Shown here piece by piece: positions 38,495 to 49,900 of a stretch of DNA of 64,000 nt (position 1 is its first letter; each line of letters opens with the position of its first letter). Origin of the DNA: Mytilus trossulus. Lineage: Eukaryota > Mollusca > Bivalvia > Mytilida > Mytilidae. The notes beneath the pieces were generated by a model. That model saw nothing but the letters and a program-made list of their open reading frames with translations, did not search any database and had not been told where the DNA came from. A program made the position numbers and the translations under genes. The DNA is taken from positions 22,526,931 through 22,590,930 of the forward strand of contig NC_086386.1 of NCBI RefSeq assembly GCF_036588685.1, read 5' to 3'.

Positions 38495-38699
38495 TGAATA
38501 AACCCAGTGCTGTAAAAAAAAAAAGAACAGCACATTATATATTTCACGCATCCGTGCGCTTTTCTGGATAAGCCTTCACCTTGAACGCTTGAAGTCGAAT
38601 ATTTAAGCCAATGAAGTACATGATGCATATTAGAACCAATATGAAGAGCTCAATTCTTAATAGTTATCAAATGTACCAGGATTTAAATTCAAATTTAGT

Positions 38700-38744
38700 A
38701 CGCCAGACGCGCGTTTCGTCTACATAAGATTCATCAGTGACGCT
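38700..38744 (-). ncRNA. Hammerhead ribozyme motif, stem II weakened
   Basis: The minus strand has stem I GCGTCA/TGGCGT, CTGATGA, stem II ATCT/AGAC (its closing pair is A-C), GAAA, CGC/GCG and the GTC cleavage triplet. It lies in a copy of the ribozyme repeat spanning about 38670-39010. Confidence 0.68.
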
Positions 38745-38949
38745 CATATCAAAATAGTTATAAACCAAACAAATACAAAGTTGAAGAGCATTGAGGATCC
38801 AAAATTCCAAAAAAGTTGTGCCAAATACGGCTAAGGTAATCTATGCCTGGAATAAGAAAATCCTTAGTTTTTCAAAAATTCAAAGTTTTGTTAACAGGAA
38901 ATTTATATAAATGACCACATAATTGATATTCATGTCAACACCGAAGTGC

Positions 38950-38992
38950 TGACTACTGGGCTGGTGATACCCTCGGGGACGAAACGTCCACC
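38950..38992 (+). ncRNA. Hammerhead-like remnant, second type
   Basis: CTGGTGA, then TACCC-TCG-GGGAC, then GAAAC and GTC, with CTGGTG and CACCAG able to pair across it. One substitution in the conserved core (CTGATGA to CTGGTGA) should disable cleavage. Confidence 0.42.
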
Positions 38993-40320
38993 AGCAGAGG
39001 CATCGACCCAGTGGTGTAAAATGTATATCAATAATCGATTAATATAAACGAACAATTTCAGAGATGTTTGTTATAACTAATGTCAGTCAGAATTATTTGC
39101 GTAGATAATCATACCCTATAGATTGATAGTCTACCTGCAGCTGTATAGATCAAAATATTTTTTTTTTAATTTTGCACAACATGTAACAAATAACAGAAAG
39201 CAAGTACCCATTTGCAAATGCCAGATTTGACGGAATTTTTAATAAACAAACAATATATAACTTCAGATGTGTTGAACATGTACCAATACTTCAATCATTC
39301 AAAAATAAAACGATGGAGATGCATAAACATTTATAATTTTACGAAGGAATAGAGATATATGCCAATTTTACGGGAACTTCAAATTAAATGACCGCATTCT
39401 GATGTGAAATATTCATCAATCTACAAGACGCTAACGATAACTCAAAGTTTGAGTATCTGCATCCTAATAGAGTGCAACGATCTAATTTGGTAAAACACAT
39501 ATTATTATTTTCATTATTTATACTTTTTAAGGTGAAATGTTTATAATTATCTACTCTAGTTTTCCCCCCATTATTCATGTTTATATATAGGTCGGAGATA
39601 TGAGCATGATTTAGTGACCATATAAGGATAATAGATCTCGTGCCCCAAGAAAGCATTCGATTTCTTGTAAAGTTCCAGTAAAAATAATATACGAGGATCT
39701 ATCTTATTCGGGTATCTAATTCTCAGCCATAATTTTTTTTTACCAAACTCCAAGAAAAATTCAAAACGGAAAGGTTCTAATCAAATGACAAAACGATAAG
39801 CTCAAACACATCAAAAAAATTGACAAGAACTGTCATTTCCTGTTGCGTAAGAAATACAATGAGTATCAAATATCAAACTTATTGAATGATTTGAGTGTGT
39901 ATTCAAAATTAGCTATATGTTTTTACAACATATTTTACAGTGAATATAAAGACAAAAATTAATATCAAAATACCAGATCAGCAAATATTTATTTATATAT
40001 TTTTGAAAAATTGGCATTGAAAAGATGATAAAAATGCAACCTAAAAAAATATAGCTAACATCTCTGTAAATGAAAGATGTATACCCATGATGCATTTAAT
40101 TTCATTATATTAGAAATATTCAGCAGATATATAAAAAAAAAGACAAACCGAATAGACAAATGCATCAGCGGCTAAAAAGGTATTAATAAATAAAATACCG
40201 AACTCCACGGTATTTCAAAAAAGGCAAAAGTCCATAAAACCTGATCAAATCAAACGTACGGCTATATCAACGAACGGAACTATTGCAACCCACTTCGATC
40301 CAAGGGCGATCACGACACAC

Positions 40321-40348
40321 GGGGGGGGGGGGGGGGGGGGGGGGGGGG
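40321..40348 (+). repeat. Homopolymer run of 28 G
   Basis: An uninterrupted G28 preceded by CACGACACAC. It could form a G-quadruplex-like structure or be length-variable or assembly-inflated. Confidence 0.95.
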
Positions 40349-40444
40349 TAACTTCGATATTCTTTTGGTAGGGGTGTGCCATGTTTGCCTCAAAAACCGT
40401 ACCCATTTTAATATAACATTCACTGAAATTCAGTACATAGTTAC

Positions 40445-40905
40445 AAAAGAGGGACGAAAGATACCAAAGGGATAGTCAAACTCATAAATCTAAAACAAAC
40501 TGAACGCCATGGCTAAAAATGAAAAAGACAAATAGAAAGACAATAGTACACATGACACAACATAGAAAACTAAAGAATAAACAACACGAACCCCACCAAA
40601 AACTAGGGGTGATCTCAGGTGCTCCGGAAGGGTAAGCAGATCCTGCTCCACATGCGGCACCCGTCGTGTTGCTTATATGATTACAAATCCGGTAAATAGT
40701 CTAATTCGGTAGGTCAAATTTATGAAAGGGAAGGGGATTGTAGTTACGACGTAAGGAACATATCCGATATCATTTGTGAAAGGGTTATTCCATAACGGTC
40801 AACCAACTCGTGATGGCGTCCGTAAAATTTACGAAGGGATGATTTCAACTTCATCATTTGGAACTCTTGGTTTAATAACTTCCTTGTGAGCATGTATATG
40901 CAATA
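40445..40905 (-). mobile_element. 5'-truncated copy of the Naiad-like Penelope element
   Basis: The reverse complement matches the last about 150 coding bases of the 45.3-48.1 kb element, including the segment for the GRHHELVDRYG region, and then its whole 3' tail. It is less diverged than the 32.8-kb tail. The coding part is dead. Confidence 0.85.
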
Positions 40906-41387
40906 TTTAAAATATCATGCTTATATAAGCACTAACAGTTATCAAACGTAAATGCATTTTAATAAAGGATGTCATTATAAAGGAGGGTCATTTTTATATA
41001 AAATCTCGCAAAATTATGACCCATATTTTTGGCACATCCCCGTATACCCAATAATAGGAAGTAAACCCCCTACCGTGGTTCGCGACACTGTTCTAGAAAA
41101 GACATATAACGCTTTGCTTGATTCATTGTTATCAGAAACATTAAACTCTAAATAAGTAAGGGCGTATCAGTCCGGGAAACGTAATGACCTTATGATCAAA
41201 AGGGGCAGCACGGAATACCATCAAATTTGATTACATTGCCAACGATGCGTAAACATAACAAACAAACATAGGTAAAAGTGTTAAAAATAGGGGTACATCA
41301 GTCAACATTCTGGTATAATTAAAAAGGAACAACCAAACAAACATGTAAATAAACTCATCATAGATACCAGGGCTTAATTTTATATAT

Positions 41388-41432
41388 ACGCCAGACGCCC
41401 GTTTCGTCTATAGAAGACTCATCAGTAGCGCT
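41388..41432 (-). ncRNA. Hammerhead ribozyme motif, core intact
   Basis: The minus strand reads GCGCTA (stem I), CTGATGA, GTCT/AGAC stem II with a TCTAT loop, GAAA, CGGGCG as a weak stem III, the GTC triplet and TGGCGT (stem I, pairing six positions with wobbles). All invariant core bases are present. The surrounding repeat runs from about 41350 to 41590. Confidence 0.75.
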
Positions 41433-43215
41433 CGAATAAAGAAAAGCCAAAATAAAGTACGAAGTTGAAGATCATTGAGATCCAAAATTCCTAAACGTGT
41501 TGCCAAATACAGCTGAGGTAATCTATGCCTGAGGTAAAAAAGCCTTAGTATTTAAAAAAAAATCAAATTTTGTAAACAGTTAATTTATAAATATAACAAT
41601 ATAAATGATATCCTTATCAGCACAAAAGTAACAAAGAAGCACACAATGGCATATAGATCCTTAACGTACGCAACAAATCATGTTTAGAATCGAAGGACTG
41701 CTAACTTACAATATATGTGTTATTGGAAGCGGTATCTACATCAAAAATGAAAACAACACGTTATAGATTGAGGGCGTCTGGACCCATTTCTAGAATTGCA
41801 TTAATCGAGGACGCTCAAACCAAACACAAAATAAAATGAAATTCATTAGTATATTAGATGTTAAATAAAACAGTAAAAAATACAACTCTTCATGTTTATT
41901 CCCTAATAAACCGCTTTCAAACTAAATGCTATCAAAGTCTACGAAATTCAATACTTGTATTTGAGAATAAAAACAGCAATACTGAAAACAGAAACGGGGC
42001 AAAATAGATTAATAGCGACGAATCTCTAACAAAAGTGTTAATATTGAAGCAGACGATTGCGACTTTTACATGTATTTTGAATAGTTATATCATATTCAAC
42101 GTCATAAACTAAGGTTTTAATTCCATCAGGTTAAGTTGACCTTATATAGATTTGACCATTCTTTTTACAATGTAGGACTTTCGGATATTAACACCATAGA
42201 CTTTCAAATATTCGGCATTCCTGATCGAAGCAAATTCAGAAAAAAGGCGTAGAAAATTTGCAGGTTTGTTTTTGGTTATCCAATAAGCTGTAATTCTTAG
42301 CATAAGATAAATGTTGTCTTTCTATTTCGTTTAATACTGGTCTTCATCAAATGAAATCCGCCATAGAAATAAAACTATAAAGCGGCGCTGTTCGCTGCTT
42401 AATGTTGAGAAACGATGTATTATGTTTGAGTCTGTATACTTTGTATTATTTCTCCTGAAGACAAATCACTTCAAACAGCAAAAACCTTTGATGGGGCTGG
42501 GTATTAATGTTCATGTATGCTAAACAATAAAAGTGAAATATGTTAAATGCGAAAGTCAAAATTGACAATATATATCAGAAGTGTGTAATAAAATTAGTTA
42601 TACAAAAAGGGATTTCTGTGTTGATGTGGTTGATGTGTAATCTATTATAAGAGGTGTTTCGTGCACAAATTGATTTTAGTGTATATTAAGTACGCAACTA
42701 AAGGTAAAAATATAAAATGACGTATCGGATAAAATTAGAGACTTCCTGGTCAGATTACTGCCGAGTATTTTATTTATAAAATTAAACCAAATATAAATTA
42801 AGCTTCCGTGAATCGTCAATCATTTACCAGGTAAGGCTTTGCTGAAACTCACTAAAAAATTGTAAGCAGAATATGAATAAAACTTTTTTTTGTTATATTC
42901 ACTCATCCCTACACAAATACATTGAAATATTTATTTCAGTGGATTTCGCCAAAATTAGTGTTTAACTTTTGATTAAACATGTAAAATTAAACAAAGAGTA
43001 GGTCCAGTAAGGACCGATTCTGGCCTCAAATATCAGGTTCATCTGACGAAAGATTTTGAACACTTTTCAAACACTTAAGTGTCTATTTTAGTTGATTCAA
43101 TTAGTTTATGTGAAAGATTTTAACGGATTTAATCATTAAAATCGCTCCGGTTCAAGCTTAAATATGAAAAATCTAACAAATATTCCCAAAACTGTCTCTT
43201 TTCAGATGGTTTTTG

Positions 43216-43353
43216 GCATGAAACATGAAAGTGGCCGCATCCGTGTTCATTTTAAATCTTTATATATGTTACATGTATGTGTTATCATCAATTACAACTT
43301 AAATTTCAATATTTAGAATGCACACATATGCGGCCACTTTCACATGTTTCATT
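43216..43353. repeat. Inverted repeat upstream of gene B
   Basis: Arms 43216-43257 and 43311-43353 share GAAAGTGGCCGCAT and TGAAACATG in opposite orientation, with a 53-nt loop. Beside it is a small perfect palindrome AGACGG-AAA-CCGTCT. It lies about 375 nt before the gene B ATG. Confidence 0.7.
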
Positions 43354-43728
43354 TAAGACGGAAACCGTCTAAAATCTAACTAAAATGCTAAAATTTTGAG
43401 GATGACTTAATGATGCTAGTACCCGATATATGTGCATTGTTTTGTCAAAAACAGACCATATATTTGAGGCAGAAGCATTCTTCTTTCCAATAAATAACTA
43501 AAAATTTACAATTTAACAATTTTGTATAACTGCTATATTTTGGAGTCAAAATGGTCTCACTGATTCTACTCCTTTCTGGATGTTGACTTCAATTTTCTTT
43601 TTAATCTATGTTTCATTGTTAAATTATTACGTCTGAAAAATTATTTTTGTAAAATCTAATTCTATTCTGATTTGAATGTATTTCTTTTTAAAGAATAACT
43701 TACACTCGGTTGAGACTTCATAGCCAGA

Positions 43729-43937
43729 ATGGCGAATAAACATAGAGGCCAAACACATAACAAAACTCCAAAACGATTCCTTAGTGCTACTGATATTAGT
43801 ACGTTAACCACGCAGTTAGAACTTAAAAATGACATGCTGGATAAAATAGACAAGAAAAATAAACAGTATTTAGAAAATGAGCGACTGAAAAGAGAAAATG
43901 AAATGTTAGAAAAAGACAAGGAAGCTGCTCTCTCAAG
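43729..43937 (+). CDS. Gene B exon 1 (coiled coil)
   Basis: 209 nt from ATG. It encodes basic then Glu/Lys/Asp-rich helix and ends two bases into Arg at AAG then GTAAAA. Confidence 0.8.
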
Positions 43938-46900
43938 GTAAAACGTTTATTCACATCAAACAGTATATACATTATTAAAAAAAAATGAAAATAAATAAAT
44001 ATAAGTACCCATAATCTCTATCTTCATTAAATGTATTTTCCATTGATTCAATTTACAAAGTTGTGGGGTCTATTATGCCATTGACATACTAGAACCGATC
44101 ACGCTTTTAAATCTTTACCACATGATAAATATCCTTAAAGTTATATGAAACGAGTGATTGGTGAAAAATAATGTTTATCCAATTCTTGAACCAATTCATG
44201 TATTATGATTTGAAAATATTTCAGCCTATAAATTGTGTTTTGAAGCCGTAGTTTACCGATTGTCACCTTATAGTAAACAATGAACAAAGAAGCATGGATA
44301 TTAAGCACGTGTGTACTATGTACAGTCAGATAATAGTATATTATAATGACAGATCCATGCGTATTGCGATCACCGGATTTGTAAGAGTTATGCTAAGACC
44401 ACTTGCAAACGAAAAATATGTCGGACAAAGTAAAGATCTTTCGTCAGCAAAAAGTATATGTACAGAAGTTTAATAAAAAAAACTATCCATTTTTTTTGTA
44501 AAAAAAATTGCATCATTGTTTCTTATTTTGAGGTTTTAAATGACTTTAATGTCTACTGTCTCAATTAGATTCAGTGATATGTTTGGTATCTATATTAGGT
44601 ATCTACTTTTTAACTATAATATTAACGATGTGCCCTTAGAAATTGTACTCTATCTGTAGTTTGTTTTTGGGAAACATTTATTGTTTCTGTCCTTGTACGA
44701 TATAGTTGTTAACATCCGTCTCCACTGTTATTATAAGTGCATATACATTATTTATTGTATACAAAGGTTAAGTAAAATAGCAGGAGAAAAATTATCAAAA
44801 GGGAACCCATCCATAGCAGATCTTGGGGACCCAAACAAGCCTACGAAACTTGGAGAAAGATGGAGTTCGCTTTATACCGATGAATGGACAGACGCTTTTG
44901 AAGAAATAAGTACAAAATGCAAGACAAACAAGACTGCTGTTCCAGAAAAGATCTTACTGAGGATAGTTGATGTAAGAAGATAAGATTTAAACATACTTTT
45001 AAAAACACCATATACAGTATACTTTACCTCTTCCGGTAATGTATTTATTTAGCCTGTTAGCAACATGATCTAGATGCATATATATAAAAAAAAGATGTGG
45101 TATGATTGCCAATGAGACAACTTTTCATAAGAGACCAAAATGACACAGTAATTAAGAACTGTAGGTCATATCTTTGTACACAAGTCTTATTGACCATCAT
45201 GCCACATCAACTTATTTTAGTATTTAGGCATAGTGAAAAAACTAAATTGTCGACAACTAGTACCTACTGAATCGATAGTTATTGCATATACATGCACATG
45301 TACAAACTTGACCAGTTCGATAAGAATCAGCTGTCAAATAAAAAGAGCATTTCAATCAGCCCGATCATTCCATCGTTTCTATGACAGTTCGAATTATTGA
45401 AAAAATATACCATAGCTCGAACAATCCTAATCTTTCAACGACTCTCCGTAGACAAAAAGAAGACTACTGGATTAGACAATTGGGAACTGCAACACCGTGT
45501 GGCTGAAATGACAAAATTGATGGTATAGGTATTCTATTTAGTCCTTCGTGTAACTAGGTGAATGTGATGAATATTTTCAACTCGACTCCTCGACGTAGAC
45601 GTAGTCATGGCCATCGTCATTATACATCACCCTCTCTGCATGATGTCTCTATTAATGACTTGCTGCCATGCATACAAAAACCGTTAGGTATTCATCACAT
45701 TCGCACGAAACTTTATTCATTACCCCTTTCAAAACTTCATTCTCTGTTCAATTTATGTTTGGAATCCACTGTTACAAACCCTCATTCAAACCAATACAAA
45801 CTACAAGCTATAATTTCGGATATTGCTAGTCAAAGACTTTTCAAGCCAGTTCGCATTGGAAAAGATGAAAAAGAGAAAAGATCTTTTCTAAATCTTTCCT
45901 TTGCCAACAAAGGTCTCGATGGCGTCAACCTAGGCAATATCCTTCATCATAAATTAGTTCAATCGAAAATACCTCCTTATTTCAAAGACCAGTCTGTACC
46001 AATTATTTCTTATAACAATACCAAACATATTGCAACTAAATTTTTCGATTACAAACGCGTTTTGCAGGATCTCGATATTGACGACTTCAAGTCTAAACCT
46101 CCTGATTGCACTTGTGCTAGTTCCCAATTCACATATAATCCTGCTGGCTACGTTATTACCGGAGACCTTAACATTGTTAATAACACTTCTCTACGAAACG
46201 TGTTATCGAAAGGTCCGAAATATCGTGAGCCTAAATCCATCAAATGGAAATACAACTTTAAAATCCTGATGGATTCAGTCGAGGATTATGCCAGGCAATG
46301 GGCTAAGCGCGAGAAGGAAGACGTAGACACTCTATCCGAATGGAATAAGGCAATGAGGTCGTTAATACAAATCAGAATTAAGAAACTGAATGGGTCCATC
46401 AATGCCCATGGTACGTCAATCTTCAAGGATCCAAATGTTGCTAAACACCTATCTGACCTCCATGATAAATATGTTGTTGTCCCCGCAGACAAAGCCCCAA
46501 ATAACATCGTTTTTGTCTGTAAAAGTCATTACATCAATTGCTTTATAAACGAATTAGGTATAGACAATTCACTTGGAAACCCAACATATACCCTCACGAC
46601 ACTTACCAAAAAGGAAATCCTGGATAATCATAGGTCTGTTTGTTGTTCCTTTGGTATTTCAACCAAAGATGAAGAACCGGATCTTCCATCACTGTATTGG
46701 ATACCTAAACTACAAAGGTGTCCTTACAAACAACGGTATATTGCTGGGTATTCCAAGTGCTCCACGAAACCCCTTTCTAAATTATTAACATCCATCTTAT
46801 CAGCAATCAAAGACGGGCTTCAAAGTTATTGTGAAACTGCCTATTCCAGAGGTGGCGTCAATCAGATGTGGATACTTAAAAATTCCAAAGATCTCTTAGA

Positions 46901-49900
46901 GTACATACAATCTAACTCTCTTTCATCTTGTAACAGTATTAACACATTTGACTTTTCTACTCTTTACACAAGTATTCCACATTCCAAACTAAAAGACAAA
47001 TTAAAAGAGTAGGTATTACTTTGCTTCATAAAACAGAATGGCCAACGTAGATACAAGTATCTTGTCTAAGGGAGGGATAAATCCTACTTTGTAAAGAATC
47101 ACTCTGATTCAAACAAAAAATTCTCTGAAACCGATATTATCAAGATGCTTGATTTCTTGATTGACAACATATTTGTTACGTTCGGAGGACGTGTTTTTCA
47201 ACAGACTGTCGGCATCCCAATGGGAACAAACTGTGCCCCTCTGGTTGCTGACTGGTTTCTTTATTATTATGAGGCTGACTTCATGCAGGAACTTCTTGGG
47301 AAGAAGGATAAGAAGTTAGCAATATCCTTTAACTCTACTTTCCGCTATATAGATGACGTTCTTTCACTAAACAATTCAAAATTTGGTGACTATGTGGATC
47401 GCATCTATCCCATCGAATTGGAGATAAAGGATACTACAGATACATTTAAGTCGGCTTCATACATTGTATCTTGACTTACATCTAGAAATTGACAATGAGG
47501 GTCGGTTGAAGACAAAACTTTACGACAAAAGAGATGATTTCAGCTTTCCAATTGTGAACTTTCCATTTCTAAGTAGCAACATTCCAGCAGCAACTGCATA
47601 CGGGGTATATATCTCCCAATTGATACGATATTCCCGTGCTTGCGTTTCCTATCATGATTTTCTTGATAGAGGGTTACTGCTCACAAGGAATCTATTAAGC
47701 CAAGAGTTCCAAATGGTGAAGTTGAAATCATCCCTTCGTAAATGTTACGGACGCCATCACGAATTGGTTGACCGTTATGGAATAACCCTTTCACAAATGA
47801 TATCGGATATGTTTTTTACGTCGTAACTACAATCCCCTTCCCTTTCATGAATTTGACCTACCGAATTATACTATTTACCGGATTTGTAATCACATAAGCA
47901 ACACGACGGGTGCCGCATGTGGAGCAGGATCTGCTTACCCTTCCGGAGCACCTGATATCACCCCTAGTTTTTGGTGGGGTTCGTGTTGTTTATTCTTTAG
48001 TTTTCTATGTTGTGTCATGTATAATATTGTTTTTCTGTTTTTCTTTTTCATTTTTAGCCATGGCGTTGTCAGTTTGTTTTAGATTTACGAGTTTGACTGT
48101 CCCTTTGGTATCTTTCGTCCCTCTTTTAAGTGTATCTCCTTCAATCGATAAATCTTTTTTTTATCACTGTTTTGTCATTCAAATCATATAGAAATTAAGC
48201 TCTTTCAAACAATTATAAATTGCCTTTATTGACTGTTTGCCTTTCAAAAGATTAAAACAAATCTCCTTCAACCAATGCATCAACTATTTTTCTTATTACT
48301 GAAGTGGTGTTACACAACATGCAGCAATTTATCTGAGAACCAAGCCAAAGGAATTAAGCAGTTGCTTCGGGATGTTTCTCATCATTTGAATTTACAAGAC
48401 GAAAGAAAAAATGACATCGTAAGTATTTATATAAAATTATATAGCTATCTGGCATTTTGTGATTATGAAATAAAAGAATCCCATCAACTTTAAAAATACA
48501 TTTCTATTTAGCTATTGATTACTTTGAAAAACAGATAACAAAAAAATACTAGACGTATATGAAGAAGTATGGGAGCATAATAGAGCAACTGTTGTTTACT
48601 TTGTACATATATATATATATATATATTTCATAAGTCCTTTACCCAACAACACAATTTTGGTTTCAATGGATGTGTGTTCTTTATATACAAATATTCCAAA
48701 AGATGAAGGAATAGCCGCATGTGAAAAAGTATGGAATACTCGAAAGGATAAACATCCCCAAACTGACTGTCTAGTTCAATTGCTCAAGCTAGTACTTGAA
48801 AATAACAACTTTATTTTCAACGACAAGCACTTTTTACAGATTGACGAAACTAGTATGGGAACAAAAATGCCACCTTCTTTTGCCAACGTTTTATGGGGGA
48901 TCTCGAAGAACGCATCCTTTTAAGTGTGCCATACAAACTTTTGTCATGGCTCCGTTTTATTGAGAATATTGACATGAACTGGAACGACACTGCAGAACAT
49001 TTGCAAGATTTCTTAGATCATTGTAATCAGTTCCATCACTCAATTAAATTTACATCTGAATTTTCAAGCAAGAAAATTGCTTTTCTCGACATCACCACAT
49101 TTGTAAAAAACGGGGTCATGACAACTGACCTCCACACAAAGAAAACTGATTAACACCAGTTCCTTTCTCCAAAAAGTTGTCACCCGAAACACTGCTCCAG
49201 GAGTATACCTTACAGTCAAGCCATCAGACTGAAGCGAATTTGCTCCTCTGAATCCAAACTAAACTATCGTTTGGGACAACTAAAAACACTGCTGAAATCA
49301 AGAGGATATAAAACCAAAAAAATCACAGACGCTTTTGATAAAGCTAAAGAAAAAGATCGAGCTAGCCTCATGGAATACAAAGATAAGGCGACCCGTGCAG
49401 ATAGGATTCCGTTTGTTGTAACCTTCCATCCCGATTTGACAAATATTTCATCTTCTATCCGAAAGCACTGGCGTCTAATCGAAAATGACTCTTCCTTAAA
49501 AGAAATTTTTCCATCACCTCCTATTATTGCCTATCGCAGACCCAAAAATCTCAAAGACATACTTGTGACATCAAAAGTGAAGAAACAAGAAACTTCTAAA
49601 TTTGGGTGTTACAAACAATGCGGTAGAAGGAACTGTAAGTGCTGTAAAGCCGCCAACACTGACCACTCTTTCAGCAGCACGGTAACAAAGCAGCGATACA
49701 ACATCTATGTTACATCTAATTGCAAAACGGAAAATAGTATTTATATTCTTACTTGTGGAACTTGCAAGCTGCAGTATGTTGGTGAAACAGAAACCACATT
49801 CAACATCAGACTAAACAATCATCGGTCGTTCTATACAAAAGGAAGAAACTGTCCAATTACGAGACATCTCTTAAGAACAGGACATACTTTTGAAAATATC

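Larger units (their letters stand above)
37660..43215. other. Intergenic between the two MIEAP-type genes
   Basis: About 5.5 kb of repeat-dense sequence. It has several hammerhead-like motifs (38138-38992 and 41388-41432), a G28 run, a truncated Penelope copy (40445-40905) and a short duplicated phrase (TCTAAGG-TAACTTGTAT at about 38270 and 38340). A 67-codon plus frame at 40952-41155 was not recognised. Confidence 0.55.

Noticed and set aside
40952-41155. 67-codon plus frame
   Set aside because: Not recognised, in a repeat-rich interval directly beside a truncated retroelement; too little support to call a gene.
47910-48191. 93-codon plus frame after the Naiad-like RT
   Set aside because: It falls in the untranslated tail that is repeated elsewhere; hydrophobic composition reflects T-rich DNA.
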